A stretch of 64,000 nt of DNA from Flavipsychrobacter sp. GTDB lineage: Bacteria > Bacteroidota > Bacteroidia > Chitinophagales > Chitinophagaceae. Below, in pieces: positions 35,502 through 44,782 of this stretch. The notes under the pieces were generated by a model. The model was given only the letters and a program-made list of their open reading frames with translations. It did no database searches and was not told the origin of the DNA. How positions within the stretch are numbered: the stretch's first letter is position 1; each line of letters opens with the position of its first letter. Both the position numbers and the translations under genes were made by a program. The stretch spans positions 62,001 to 126,000 of the forward strand of contig JAEUVY010000080.1 of assembly GCA_016786565.1 (NCBI GenBank). Direction: 5' to 3'.

Positions 35502-35532
35502 AAAAGGGGCACTGTCGGGGTGTCCCTTTTTT
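35502..35532. terminator. Terminator after the SulP gene, possibly bidirectional
   Basis: AAAAGGGGCAC pairs with GTGTCCCTTTT, followed by TT on the plus strand. On the other strand the stem also ends in TTTT, so it may serve the convergent ABC transporter gene as well. Confidence 0.75.
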
Positions 35533-35543
35533 ATGGGCAACGG

Positions 35544-37292
35544 TCAGTTAAGATCCGTTTGATGGCGGTACAGTTTGGCATAATGACCGTTGAGGGCCAT
35601 CAGTTCTTCGTGTGTACCCTGCTCTGAAATGCCGCCATGATCGAGTACAATGATCTGATCAAATGTCCAGCCCGTGAAAATGCGGTGCGTAATAACGAAT
35701 GTGGTCCTGTCTTTAAGGTACCCATGAAGGTTGGCAAGAATCGTTTTTTCCGTTTGTGTATCTACCGCCGACAGGCACTCATCCAGCAGCAGCACAGGGC
35801 TCTTGCGTAGCAATGCGCGGGCCAGCACCAGTCGCTGCTTCTGGCCGCCGCTCAGCATCACACCACGTTCACCCACCATTGTTTCGTAGCCCTGCTGCAG
35901 TCCGGCAATGTCTTTTTCAAGATCGGCAAGGCGGGCCGCTTCTTTCACTTCCTGCACTGTTGCTTCCGCACTTCCAAAGCGAATATTGTTGGCCACAGTA
36001 TCGGAGAACAGGTAGGCCTCCTGTGGTGCATAGGCTACACTACGACGCAGTGTGTGCACATCGTATCTGTCTGCAGCAACACCGTCGAACAATACGCTGC
36101 CCGAATCGACATCATACATACGCAGCAGCATATGCGCTATCGTAGACTTACCTGAACCCGTCTTGCCAATGATGGCGATCTTCTGGCCGCGCTTTGCATG
36201 CAGCGAGAAGTTGCGCAGTGCAGTGATGCCTGTGTTCTGATAAGTGAAGGTAACATTGTCAATACGCACATCGCCGGTGGGTGCGGTGGTCACCGCATCG
36301 GCCGGACTGGTGATGGTGGGCTTTGTATTGAGAAACTCATCTATGCGCCTTTGCGAGGCACCCGCGCGCTGTGTCATGCTTGCCACCATACCTATACTGG
36401 ATATAGGGAACATGAGCAGGTTGATGTAGATGACAAACTGCGCGATATTGCCCGTTGTGATGCTGCCATGAATGGCGAAGTAACCACCTATCAGCACCGT
36501 CGACAACATGCTCAGTCCTATAAAAAGGTTCATGGCGGGGAAGTACACCGCCTCGGTAAGCGAGAGGTTGATGCTGCTCTTCCTGTATTCTTCTGATGTT
36601 GCAGAAAAGAACTGCATCATATTGCGCTCCTGCACAAACGACTTGATGACCCGGATACCTGAATAAGACTCCTGCGCGGTAGTGGTGAGCGATGATAACT
36701 GCGCCTGTATGCGCGTGCTCTTGCGGTAGATGACCTTGTTAACGTAGAATATGGACAATGCCAGCAGGGGCAGCGGTGCCACTACACACAGTGTCAGCAC
36801 TACATCAACACGCAGCATGTCCCACACACAAAAGATCACCAGAAACACAACGCTGGTAAAGTACATGACCGACGGGCCCGTGTACATGCGCACTCGCGAC
36901 ACGTCTTCAGAAATGCGGTTCATCAGGTCTCCCGTGAAGTTGGCCTTGAAGAACTGTGTGCCCAACCGCTGGTAGTGCGCGTAGATCTCATTCTTCTGGT
37001 CATACTCAATGTGGCGCGACATCACAATGATGGTCTGCCGCATCATGAACATGAAAAAACCACGCAGCAGTGCCAACCCCAGCAGCATAAGCCCCCCTTT
37101 GAACACCAGCGAAAAAATGGCATCACTTTTATTTCCTGCCTTCATCATATCCTGCACCTGGTCCAGAATGTCTTTGATAACGTTGCCCGGCATAACGGCA
37201 AACTTGCTGGAGATGACCACGAACAGCATGCCCAGCAGCAACCGCCACTTGTATTTGATGAAGTACTTATTTACCGACTGCAGGTCTTTCAT
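35544..37292 (-). CDS. ABC transporter, fused permease and ATPase (exporter type)
   Basis: A 582-residue half-transporter that would work as a homodimer. Six membrane helices in the first 310 residues are followed by the nucleotide-binding domain. That domain has Walker A GKTGSGKST (about 378-386), the signature LSGGQKQRL, Walker B VLLLDECLSAVD and the switch His in ITHRIF. The pattern is that of MsbA/multidrug-type exporters; the cargo is unknown. It is convergent with the SulP gene. Confidence 0.93.
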   Translation of the reverse strand: MKDLQSVNKYFIKYKWRLLLGMLFVVISSKFAVMPGNVIKDILDQVQDMMKAGNKSDAIFSLVFKGGLMLLGLALLRGFFMFMMRQTIIVMSRHIEYDQKNEIYAHYQRLGTQFFKANFTGDLMNRISEDVSRVRMYTGPSVMYFTSVVFLVIFCVWDMLRVDVVLTLCVVAPLPLLALSIFYVNKVIYRKSTRIQAQLSSLTTTAQESYSGIRVIKSFVQERNMMQFFSATSEEYRKSSINLSLTEAVYFPAMNLFIGLSMLSTVLIGGYFAIHGSITTGNIAQFVIYINLLMFPISSIGMVASMTQRAGASQRRIDEFLNTKPTITSPADAVTTAPTGDVRIDNVTFTYQNTGITALRNFSLHAKRGQKIAIIGKTGSGKSTIAHMLLRMYDVDSGSVLFDGVAADRYDVHTLRRSVAYAPQEAYLFSDTVANNIRFGSAEATVQEVKEAARLADLEKDIAGLQQGYETMVGERGVMLSGGQKQRLVLARALLRKSPVLLLDECLSAVDTQTEKTILANLHGYLKDRTTFVITHRIFTGWTFDQIIVLDHGGISEQGTHEELMALNGHYAKLYRHQTDLN

Positions 37293-37390
37293 GAAGGCGC
37301 AAAGGTCGGGGATTTGAAAGGATTTTCAGTTTCTGGGGGGATGGTCTTAAAAAAACAGATTTTCTGCACCTATCCCGTAGCAATGCAACC

Positions 37391-37756
37391 TCAGTACTGT
37401 CTGATTCGCAACTTCTTTTGAGAAAGCACGGCAAATGCCCCCAGCAACTCGTTTCCGTGAGCATCGATAGTCTGGACAACAATACGGACCTTCTGAGCTG
37501 TGGGTGTTTCCGTGATCCGCAACAGCATACTCCCTATTTGCTCTACCTTCCTGTACACCAATTCATCGCCAAAGTCTTTGTCCTCGGTAATAATATAACC
37601 TGACTGCATCACAGCCAAAGCTATCACTTCAATATCTGAAATTCCGGGATATTCCTGTGCCACTGAGATCACTGAATATCCGCCCTGTACAAGACCGGCT
37701 ATTATTCGTGCGTCGACACTCTCGTCGGCAATTATGACGGGGAATTTAAACAACAT
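37391..37756 (-). CDS. DUF5615 PIN-like protein (probable toxin)
   Basis: A 121-residue PIN-like RNase-fold protein of the DUF5615/Mut7-C type. Conserved acidic residues are in IIADESVDARI, then GISDIEVIALAVMQSGYIITEDKDFGDELV, which carries the TEDKDFG block typical of the family. It is the probable toxin of a type II-like pair with the DUF433 protein just upstream; the start codon at 37756 overlaps the DUF433 3' end by 11 bases, suggesting coupled translation. An upstream start at 37780 is possible. Activity has not been shown for most such pairs. Confidence 0.82.
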   Translation of the reverse strand: MLFKFPVIIADESVDARIIAGLVQGGYSVISVAQEYPGISDIEVIALAVMQSGYIITEDKDFGDELVYRKVEQIGSMLLRITETPTAQKVRIVVQTIDAHGNELLGAFAVLSQKKLRIRQY

Positions 37757-37970
37757 CGATAAATATCTCGTTGCGAACAAGGTTTGCCCCGTAGCTGATG
37801 CATGCGAGAATATCCTCCTTGGTGAGGGAGGGGTACGCTAGCAGCAGATCGTCAACAGTCTCACCAAGACCTATTTTTTCAAGAATAAGATCCACACCGA
37901 TCCTGGTATTCCTAATAACCGGCTTGCCGCGCAGTACATCCTTTTTTTGTTCAATATGCTCGTACCACAT
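37746..37970 (-). CDS. DUF433 protein (probable antitoxin)
   Basis: A 74-residue DUF433 protein with winged/helix-turn-helix-like features: GKPVIRNTRIGVDLILEKIGLGETVDDLLLAYPSL is recognisable by GKPVIRNTRIGVD and LLLAYPSLTKEDI. DUF433 genes are regularly paired with DUF5615 PIN-like genes. It overlaps the partner by 11 bases. The start may be 37970 (MWYEHIEQ) or 38000. Confidence 0.83.
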   Translation of the reverse strand: MWYEHIEQKKDVLRGKPVIRNTRIGVDLILEKIGLGETVDDLLLAYPSLTKEDILACISYGANLVRNEIFIDVV

Positions 37971-38008
37971 AGTATTTTGCTGTATTACAAAGTTACGCAT
38001 ACCATATC

Positions 38009-38039
38009 AAAAAAATGGCGACCCGATGGTCGCCATTTT
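38009..38039 (-). terminator. Terminator of the NifU-type gene
   Basis: On the minus strand AATGGCGACC and GGTCGCCATT form a 10-pair stem with a 4-base loop, followed by TTTTTT; 23 bases past the stop. Confidence 0.85.
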
Positions 38040-38062
38040 CAAATAAATATCATCGGTAAAGA

Positions 38063-38659
38063 TTATTCTGATTCTGCTACTACTTCTTTCACTTCGGGTA
38101 TCATGCGCTTCATCATACCTTCAATACCTGTCTTCAGCGTGATCATTGATGAAGGACAACCCGAGCAGGAACCCTGCATCATCAGCTTCACGGTGCCGGT
38201 TGCAGGCTCAAATCCTTTGAAGCTGATAGCGCCACCGTCCATTTCCACGGCCGGTTTCACATAGTTCTCCAGCAGTTCTTTGATGCGCACTACTACGTCT
38301 GTATCATCAGCCGCAGCTACGTTAGCCTCTTTCTTTGCCTGCACCATTTCTTCGTTGATCACCACACGACCTTCTTCCAGATACTCTTTCAGGAACTGGC
38401 GTACCGATGGGATCACATCGTCCCAGTTGGTTTCGGCGGTTTTTGCAAGTGTCACGAAGTTGCTTGCTATAAATACGCTCCTGATGAACGGGAACGCAAA
38501 AAGTTCTTTTGCCAGTGGCGATGGTCCCGCAGAAGATTCATCGGGGAAGTCGATGCTTTTGCCCGGGTACAGCAGTTTGTTGGCCACAAACTTCATTGTT
38601 TCCGGGTTAGGGGTCATCTCGGTATATATGCTCACGATTGTATTTCCTGTCTTCAGCAT
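38063..38659 (-). CDS. NifU-type iron-sulfur carrier (NfuA-like)
   Basis: A 198-residue Fe-S scaffold/carrier. The N-terminal Nfu domain (about 8-95) begins IYTEMTPNPETMKFV. The C-terminal NifU domain has PAVEMDGGAISFKGF and the cluster-binding pair Cys165/Cys168 in GSCSGCPSS. It delivers [4Fe-4S] clusters to target proteins. It has its own terminator, and a minus-strand kinase-RapZ gene lies upstream by about 100 bases. Confidence 0.93.
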   Translation of the reverse strand: MLKTGNTIVSIYTEMTPNPETMKFVANKLLYPGKSIDFPDESSAGPSPLAKELFAFPFIRSVFIASNFVTLAKTAETNWDDVIPSVRQFLKEYLEEGRVVINEEMVQAKKEANVAAADDTDVVVRIKELLENYVKPAVEMDGGAISFKGFEPATGTVKLMMQGSCSGCPSSMITLKTGIEGMMKRMIPEVKEVVAESE

Positions 38660-38756
38660 TTCTTTAATATTTGATGCAAAAATACTTAATAATCGGCTTT
38701 CGGTGAATTGTTATAACTGATATGGATAGTGAAATCGCTGATATGGAGCATGTATA

Positions 38757-40241
38757 TTACTCTACTCCGTCGGCACTCAATACCCACTTTTTCTCATTCA
38801 GGTGGCTCACATTCACATCAATATTAAACCGCGCTTTCAGGTGCTGTGCCAGTTGGTTGGCCGCATATACCGACCTGTGCTGACCGCCTGTGCAACCAAA
38901 TGATACACTCAACTGCTCAAACCCGCGGGCAATGTAGTCTTCTACGTTTATGGCCACCAGCGCATACACATGGTTCATAAAATCAGGCATGCGGGTCTCG
39001 CGCTCCAGAAACTGGCGCACCATCTCATCGTTGCCGGTGAGGTGTTTGTATGCCGCATAACGACCGGGATTCAAAATACCACGGCAATCGAAAACATACC
39101 CGCCACCATGTGGGCTGGATGTTTTAGGGATACCTGCTTTGTAAGAGAAACTGCATATCTGCACTTCCAGCTTTGGCTTTCCGTCTGTGACATTGGCCGT
39201 ATGGAAACGCTCCTGCATATCCTTCGAAGAAAGCTTCTCGAGCAGCGAACGCAATTCAGGATAAGCCGGTGTTTGCGGATGATCTGAAAGGAACATGTCC
39301 AGATTCTTCAATGCCGGACCTATGCTGGTGATAAAATGCGCCTTGTGCTGCAGCAATCCCCTGAAACCGTAAGACCCAAGCACCTGCAACAAACGCACCA
39401 ACACAAACTGAACATAACCGCGGCGGAAATGGATCTCATCCATACGCGGCACATGCAGTTCTGCAAGGCTGGCAATATAGCCGTTCAGCAGATCTTCCTT
39501 CCACGCGTTTGGCAGTTGTGCCCTCGCCTGCCACAAAAGCGAAGCGATATCGTACTGTGGCGGCCCCTGCATGCTACCCTGGAAGTCAATAAAGAACACT
39601 TTGCCCTCATGGATCATGATGTTGCGGCTCTGAAAATCGCGGAACATCAATGTCTGTGGCTGCACACGGCCCAAGTCCTTACTCAGCAACTCCATTTCGC
39701 TTATGAGGAGCGAACGGTCATAGGGCACACCCTGAAGATCGGCAAAGTAATATTTGAAGTAAAGCAGATCAGACATGATCGCTTTCTCATCAAACTGCTT
39801 GGACGCGAAACACTGTTTGTAATCGGCCTCCCTGCCGGCTATCCACTGCACCTTGGCCAGTTGGGCCAGTGATTTGTGGTACAACTTACGCACTGGCTCA
39901 GTGTAGCCATCCTTTATTACCATGTCAAAGAGCGACACCTTGCCCAGGTCCTGCTGCAGGTAGGCGCGGCGGTCTTTGCTTATTTTATATATTTCCGGCA
40001 CATTGATCTGATGCTTGCGGAAAAGTTCAGTAAAGTAGAAATAGGTATTGTTTTCGGCCACGTTGGTATTATAGGTACCTATGGCAGAAATGCCTTCTGC
40101 CGTAAGCCTGTAATACCGCCTGTCGGACCCCGAAATGGCAAGAGCTTCTATGCTCTCGGCCTTCTTCTCATAGTGTTCTTCAAAGAGTTTTTCGAGAATG
40201 GTGGTAACCTGTACTGTAGTTTTATTCTGCGTCATGTTCAT
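38757..40241 (-). CDS. Sugar-kinase-like phosphotransferase fused to a RapZ C-terminal domain
   Basis: A 494-residue two-domain protein. Residues about 10-330 are an aminoglycoside-phosphotransferase-fold kinase like AmgK. It has a P-loop-like SGSDRRYYRL (37-46), catalytic Asp202 in LMFRDFQSRNIMI and metal-binding Asp219 in FFIDFQG. Residues about 357-475 are the RapZ C-terminal domain: VFDCRGILNPGRY, LTGNDEMVRQFL and FGCTGGQHRSV (448-458). AmgK kinases phosphorylate MurNAc/GlcNAc at C1 in wall recycling, and the RapZ C-domain binds GlcN6P in enteric bacteria. Their union here suggests substrate sensing coupled to sugar phosphorylation (inference). The RapZ N-terminal kinase domain is absent. 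The start at 40241 overlaps the SixA-like gene by 20 bases. Confidence 0.88.
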   Translation of the reverse strand: MNMTQNKTTVQVTTILEKLFEEHYEKKAESIEALAISGSDRRYYRLTAEGISAIGTYNTNVAENNTYFYFTELFRKHQINVPEIYKISKDRRAYLQQDLGKVSLFDMVIKDGYTEPVRKLYHKSLAQLAKVQWIAGREADYKQCFASKQFDEKAIMSDLLYFKYYFADLQGVPYDRSLLISEMELLSKDLGRVQPQTLMFRDFQSRNIMIHEGKVFFIDFQGSMQGPPQYDIASLLWQARAQLPNAWKEDLLNGYIASLAELHVPRMDEIHFRRGYVQFVLVRLLQVLGSYGFRGLLQHKAHFITSIGPALKNLDMFLSDHPQTPAYPELRSLLEKLSSKDMQERFHTANVTDGKPKLEVQICSFSYKAGIPKTSSPHGGGYVFDCRGILNPGRYAAYKHLTGNDEMVRQFLERETRMPDFMNHVYALVAINVEDYIARGFEQLSVSFGCTGGQHRSVYAANQLAQHLKARFNIDVNVSHLNEKKWVLSADGVE

Positions 40242-40731
40242 TTTTAGGGTAATCAAACAAAAAAACGTTGCGTTTCGCCTGCGGGTACTGCGACCAACCG
40301 GCCGCTTCAAATGTAGCACCTACCACCCCGCAGGTAGGCATATTACCTGTTGCAAACCTCGGCGACAATTGATTCACGAGATCAGTGATACCCGGATTAT
40401 GCGTAACGATCATAATTGTCGCTGCATGGTCGGGTGCACCAAATATCACATCTTCAATAGTGGCCGGAGAGGCGTGGTACAACTTTTCCTCCCACTGTAT
40501 CTTCTCAGTATCGTATCCCAGTTCTTCAGCCAGCAATGTAGCAGTCTGGCGGGTACGTACTGCCGAACTGCTGACGATAAGATCAGGCACCAGACCAGCA
40601 GCCTTCAGTCTCTTCCCCATTTCAGGCGCATTACGCAGACCTCTCTCGTTGAGCGGTCTTTCGAAATCGCTCTGCAGGGGAGAGGCCCAGCTCGACTTGG
40701 CATGTCGTACCAATAATAATGTACGCTTCAT
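40222..40731 (-). CDS. SixA-like histidine phosphatase
   Basis: A 169-residue histidine-phosphatase-superfamily enzyme. The RHG motif is LLVRHAKSSW, with catalytic His about residue 8. SSSAVRTRQTATLL follows, and the second His is in IVTHNPGITDLVN. SixA removes phosphate from phosphohistidine, but small-molecule substrates are equally possible. Its 3' end overlaps the kinase-RapZ gene by 20 bases, so they are coexpressed, and a sugar-phosphate substrate is an attractive idea (inference). The start is MKRTLLLVRH at 40731. Confidence 0.88.
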   Translation of the reverse strand: MKRTLLLVRHAKSSWASPLQSDFERPLNERGLRNAPEMGKRLKAAGLVPDLIVSSSAVRTRQTATLLAEELGYDTEKIQWEEKLYHASPATIEDVIFGAPDHAATIMIVTHNPGITDLVNQLSPRFATGNMPTCGVVGATFEAAGWSQYPQAKRNVFLFDYPKNEHDAE

Positions 40732-40877
40732 TGGGATTATGTACAGCGACACACGGGCTATTACCCATGGGAAGACAGGTCAAAAGTAAAAAGACAGGGG
40801 CAAAAAAAGTGTGACGATACGGCAACCCCACACAACATTTATCCACATTTCCTGCCGTAACGGCACAAAAAGAGTGC

Positions 40878-41258
40878 TTAACTTTCTTCGTTGAACAGAT
40901 CGCGCTCCAGTATCTCCATACTTATTATATCTACCGCTTCTATCATCTTCGGGGCTATGTTCAACGAGAGATGACTGTCATTTTCCTTCAGAGCCGCCAT
41001 CACATTTGCCGATACCCCTGTGAACACCAACGAAGTATCGCCTGCATAACTTTCTTCATGCATCGCCAGCATTTGTTCTATCGCATCTGCCGACAATGAT
41101 GTGCAGTGTTGCAGGTCTATGATGAAGTTCTGACTGCCGCTTTGCCTCATTTCTTCCATGCGGCGTTGCAGTTCACCTGTCAAATTAACCGTTATTTCGG
41201 CCGTTTCCGGCGTTATTACAGTAAATGTGTCTCTGGTATCAATTTTGAAGTTCATCAC
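40878..41258 (-). CDS. STAS-domain protein (anti-sigma-factor-antagonist-like)
   Basis: A 126-residue single STAS domain: ITVNLTGELQRRMEEM, then NFIIDLQHCTSLSADAIEQML, in which the Ser of CTSLSADA sits where SpoIIAA-like proteins are phosphorylated. The end is acidic (ERDLFNEES). No anti-sigma kinase or phosphatase is nearby. The protein could regulate a sigma factor or partner a STAS-less transporter such as the SulP protein at 34078; neither is shown. Confidence 0.75.
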   Translation of the reverse strand: MMNFKIDTRDTFTVITPETAEITVNLTGELQRRMEEMRQSGSQNFIIDLQHCTSLSADAIEQMLAMHEESYAGDTSLVFTGVSANVMAALKENDSHLSLNIAPKMIEAVDIISMEILERDLFNEES

Positions 41259-41468
41259 CTACGGAAGTTTTTATCTTCCCCAAAAGTAAACAGTAGCAGG
41301 GAAAAATTAACCATTTGTATTACACACGTTCAGCATCTCCGTTAACGAAAGGTGAATGAGTTTCGTCACCTGATGGCGAAATATGATTATAACATTTGGC
41401 AATAGTTTAAAACCCCTGAAAATCGCTAACTTTAATTTCAAATAGTGTTAAACAACCGCAACAATTTC

Positions 41469-44015
41469 ATGGATTCGAACTTCTCACCAAAAGTAAAAGA
41501 GATCATCTCTTACAGCCGCGAGGAAGCCTTGCGCCTGGGAAATGATTTCATAGGCACAGAACATCTGTTGCTGGGTCTTATCCGCGAGGGCGACGGCATG
41601 GCACTTAAAGTGCTGCAGAGTATGCAGGTCGATCTTTTCGAACTGCGCAAAGAGCTGGAGGTCGCTATCAAGGACAAGAACAACAAGCCCCTTGCCAATA
41701 TCAACAGTCTGCCCCTTACCAAGCAAGCCGAAAAGGTGATACGCATTACCGTGCTGGAAGCCAAGGCGCTGAAAAGCCCTACCGTAGAGACCGAGCACCT
41801 GATGCTGTCTATACTGAAGAACAAGGAAAATGTGGCAACACAGATCCTGGGCAATCTGGATGTAGACTACGATCGCTTCAAGGGCGAACTGAGCATACTG
41901 CAGGGTGGCAGCCCCACAGCCGACTTCAACGATCCGGGATCGGAAGAATTTGACGATGACGACGAGCGCCGCCAATACCAGCAGCGCAAACCCGCCGCCG
42001 GCAATACCAAATCCAAGACTCCGGTTCTGGACAACTTCGGCAGGGACATTACCAAGTTTGCCGAGCTAGGCAACCTCGACCCCATTGTGGGCCGCGAAGA
42101 AGAAATAGAACGCGTATCGCAGATCCTCTCGCGCCGCAAAAAGAACAACCCGATACTCATAGGCGAACCCGGTGTGGGTAAGACCGCCATCGTAGAAGGC
42201 CTGGCACTGCGCATTGTGCAGCGCAAGGTTTCGCGTGTGTTGTTCGACAAGCGTGTTATCAGTCTGGACCTTGCTGCTCTGGTAGCCGGCACCAAATACC
42301 GTGGCCAGTTCGAAGAGCGCATGAAGGCGATAATGAACGAGCTGGAAAAGAACCGCGACGTGATCCTTTTCATCGATGAGATACATACAATTGTGGGTGC
42401 AGGTGGTGCTTCCGGTTCGCTGGACGCTTCCAACATCTTCAAGCCTGCTCTGGCACGCGGCGATCTACAATGCATTGGCGCATCCACGCTTGACGAATAC
42501 CGTATGTACATTGAGAAAGATGGCGCGTTGGACCGCAGGTTCCAGAAAGTGCTGGTGGAACCACCAAGCATTGACGAGACCATCACTATCCTCAATAACA
42601 TCCGTTCCAAGTACGAAGACTTCCACAACGTGATCTACGACCAGGAAGCGATTGAAGCCTGTGTGAAACTGAGCGACCGCTATATGACCGACCGTCTGCT
42701 GCCCGACAAGGCGATAGACGTAATGGACGAAGCCGGCGCCCGTGTGCACCTGAAGAACATCAATGTTCCGCAGAACATACTGGACCTCGAGAAGAAAATA
42801 GAAGACATAAAGCAAGAGAAAAATAAGGTGGTGAAGAGCCAGCGCTTTGAAGAGGCCGCAGCCCTGCGCGACAGGGAAAAACGCCTGGGCGAAGAACTGG
42901 ACCGCGCCAAAGCTGAGTGGGAAGAAGAAGCAAAACACAAACGCTTCCCGATCAACGAAGAGGCTATTGCCGAGGTGATCTCTATGATGACCGGCATACC
43001 GGTGATGCGCATGGTGGAAGCCGAGAGTGCCAAACTGCGCCGCATGGGCGATGACCTGCAAGGTGCAGTTGTTGGTCAGGACGAGGCGATTGCCAAAGTG
43101 GTTAAAGCCATTCAGCGCAACCGTGTGGGTCTTAAAGATCCGCGCAAGCCTATCGGTTCCTTCATCTTCCTGGGCCCTACGGGTGTAGGTAAGACAGAAC
43201 TGGCACGTGCGCTGGCACGCTACATGTTCGATGGTGAGGACGCCCTCATCCGCGTGGACATGAGTGAGTACATGGAGAAATTCTCGCTGAGCCGCCTCAT
43301 CGGTGCGCCTCCGGGATACGTTGGATATGAAGAAGGTGGCCAGCTTACCGAAAAAGTACGCCGTAAGCCGTATTCAGTAGTGCTGCTCGATGAGATCGAG
43401 AAAGCGCACCCGGATATCTTCAATATCCTGCTGCAGGTGCTGGACGATGGTCAGCTGACCGATGGTCTGGGCCGCAAGGTAGACTTCAAGAACACACTCA
43501 TCATCATGACGTCCAACATAGGCGCAAGGCAGCTGAAGGACTTTGGTACGGGTGTGGGTTTTGCTACTACCGCCAAGACATCGAGCGTGGAAGAGAACAG
43601 CCGCGGCGTGATAGAAAAAGCGCTGAAGCGTTCATTCTCTCCCGAGTTCCTCAACCGTATCGATGACGTGATCATCTTCAACTCGCTTGAAGAGAAACAC
43701 ATCAGCAAGATCATCGACATCATAATGAAGGGTGTACTGAAACGTCTCAATACACTGGGCTTCGAACTGGAGATCAAAGACGCGGCACGCAAGTACATTG
43801 CCGAGAAAGGTTACGACCCGCAATTCGGCGCGCGTCCGCTGCACAGGGCCATCCAGAAATACCTGGAAGATCCGCTGGCAGAGGAGATACTGAACCACCG
43901 AATTACTGCCGGTGACACAGTTATCGCCGACTTCAACGAGACCGAAGGAAAGATCGTATTCAGCATCACTCATGCACCGGCACAACCCGCGCAACAGTCT
44001 TCTGAAGGAGAATAA
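41469..44015 (+). CDS. clpC: ATP-dependent Clp protease ATPase subunit ClpC
   Basis: An 848-residue Hsp100 unfoldase that feeds ClpP. It has N-terminal Clp repeats ([20 protein letters not shown] through about 145), AAA domain 1 with Walker [10 protein letters not shown] and [10 protein letters not shown], a middle domain with a UVR-like coiled coil ([16 protein letters not shown]), and AAA domain 2 with [21 protein letters not shown] and LDDGQLTD. The acidic linker [10 protein letters not shown] (about 167) joins the N-domain. The start at 41469 (MDSNFSPK) fits the family; an upstream GTG extension is unlikely. A strong terminator follows. Confidence 0.96.
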   Translation: MDSNFSPKVKEIISYSREEALRLGNDFIGTEHLLLGLIREGDGMALKVLQSMQVDLFELRKELEVAIKDKNNKPLANINSLPLTKQAEKVIRITVLEAKALKSPTVETEHLMLSILKNKENVATQILGNLDVDYDRFKGELSILQGGSPTADFNDPGSEEFDDDDERRQYQQRKPAAGNTKSKTPVLDNFGRDITKFAELGNLDPIVGREEEIERVSQILSRRKKNNPILIGEPGVGKTAIVEGLALRIVQRKVSRVLFDKRVISLDLAALVAGTKYRGQFEERMKAIMNELEKNRDVILFIDEIHTIVGAGGASGSLDASNIFKPALARGDLQCIGASTLDEYRMYIEKDGALDRRFQKVLVEPPSIDETITILNNIRSKYEDFHNVIYDQEAIEACVKLSDRYMTDRLLPDKAIDVMDEAGARVHLKNINVPQNILDLEKKIEDIKQEKNKVVKSQRFEEAAALRDREKRLGEELDRAKAEWEEEAKHKRFPINEEAIAEVISMMTGIPVMRMVEAESAKLRRMGDDLQGAVVGQDEAIAKVVKAIQRNRVGLKDPRKPIGSFIFLGPTGVGKTELARALARYMFDGEDALIRVDMSEYMEKFSLSRLIGAPPGYVGYEEGGQLTEKVRRKPYSVVLLDEIEKAHPDIFNILLQVLDDGQLTDGLGRKVDFKNTLIIMTSNIGARQLKDFGTGVGFATTAKTSSVEENSRGVIEKALKRSFSPEFLNRIDDVIIFNSLEEKHISKIIDIIMKGVLKRLNTLGFELEIKDAARKYIAEKGYDPQFGARPLHRAIQKYLEDPLAEEILNHRITAGDTVIADFNETEGKIVFSITHAPAQPAQQSSEGE

Positions 44016-44033
44016 TCTCAAGGTTTTATCATA

Positions 44034-44074
44034 AACGCAATAGCAACCTGTATTTTGGGTGGCTATTGCGTTTT
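44034..44074 (+). terminator. Terminator of clpC
   Basis: AACGCAATAGC and GCTATTGCGTT form an 11-pair stem followed by TT; 18 bases past the clpC stop. Confidence 0.85.
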
Positions 44075-44137
44075 GCCACCAAACCGAAGATTCGTTCCGC
44101 CCACCACCGTATCCGCCTGTACAACACTCATTTCTCC

Positions 44138-44145
44138 TACCTTTG
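44138..44145 (+). promoter_or_regulatory. -7 box directly upstream of the nitroreductase start (near-leaderless)
   Basis: TACCTTTG is followed by six bases and ATG at 44152. The 14-base block from 44137 is identical to the one before the DUF502 gene. Confidence 0.6.
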
Positions 44146-44151
44146 CGCCCT

Positions 44152-44739
44152 ATGACAAACAAGACTTTTGAGCAGGTGGCCGCTACCATAAAGAGCCGCC
44201 GCTCGGTGAGCTGGGCTAAGATGAACGGACAGAAGATACCCGACCAGGTGATCAGCGATCTGCTGGAACTGGCACACTGGGCACCCACCCATGGCCGCAC
44301 CGAACCCTGGTTCTTCCACGTATATGGCGGCGAGGCACTCACCCGCTTTGGTAAGGAACACGCCGAACTGTATTGGAACCACACCGACGAAGACAAACGT
44401 CAGGAGGCTACCTACCACAAGCTGGAGCACAACGTAGACAAAGCATCGCACGTGATCATAGCGGCTATGAAGCGCGGCAGCAACCCCAAGATCCCGGTCA
44501 TTGAGGAAATAGCGGCTGCATCGGCGGCTGTGCAGAACATACTGCTGGGTGCGGCGGCACTGGGCATAAGCGTGCTGTGGAGCACCGGCGGCATGACCCT
44601 GCACCCTGCCATGAAGGGCCATCTGGGCCTGGGCGAGGAAGATGTGGTGCTGGGTATGCTCTTCCTGGGCTATACCGACGAACCTGCCCGCGAAGGGGTG
44701 CGCAACTCGGCCATATCTGAAAAAGTGAAATGGCTATGA
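44152..44739 (+). CDS. Nitroreductase-family FMN oxidoreductase
   Basis: A 195-residue NAD(P)H/FMN nitroreductase-fold enzyme. RRSVSWAKMNGQKIP near residue 18 is the flavin-phosphate site (R-R-S), AHWAPTHGRTEPWFFHV the second signature, AAASAAVQNILLGAAALGI the dimer helix, and GMLFLGYTDEPA the C-terminal strand. The substrate is unknown. The start at 44152 follows the -7 box by six bases; longer in-frame versions would run through the promoter. Confidence 0.92.
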   Translation: MTNKTFEQVAATIKSRRSVSWAKMNGQKIPDQVISDLLELAHWAPTHGRTEPWFFHVYGGEALTRFGKEHAELYWNHTDEDKRQEATYHKLEHNVDKASHVIIAAMKRGSNPKIPVIEEIAAASAAVQNILLGAAALGISVLWSTGGMTLHPAMKGHLGLGEEDVVLGMLFLGYTDEPAREGVRNSAISEKVKWL

Positions 44740-44782
44740 TTTTTAGCGATATGAGTGTATCTTTCCGCTTTAAAATCAAAGT

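Noticed and set aside
40878-41258. STAS gene considered as the missing domain of the SulP transporter
   Set aside because: It is about 5.4 kb away, on the opposite strand and with other genes between; it looks more like an anti-sigma-factor antagonist.
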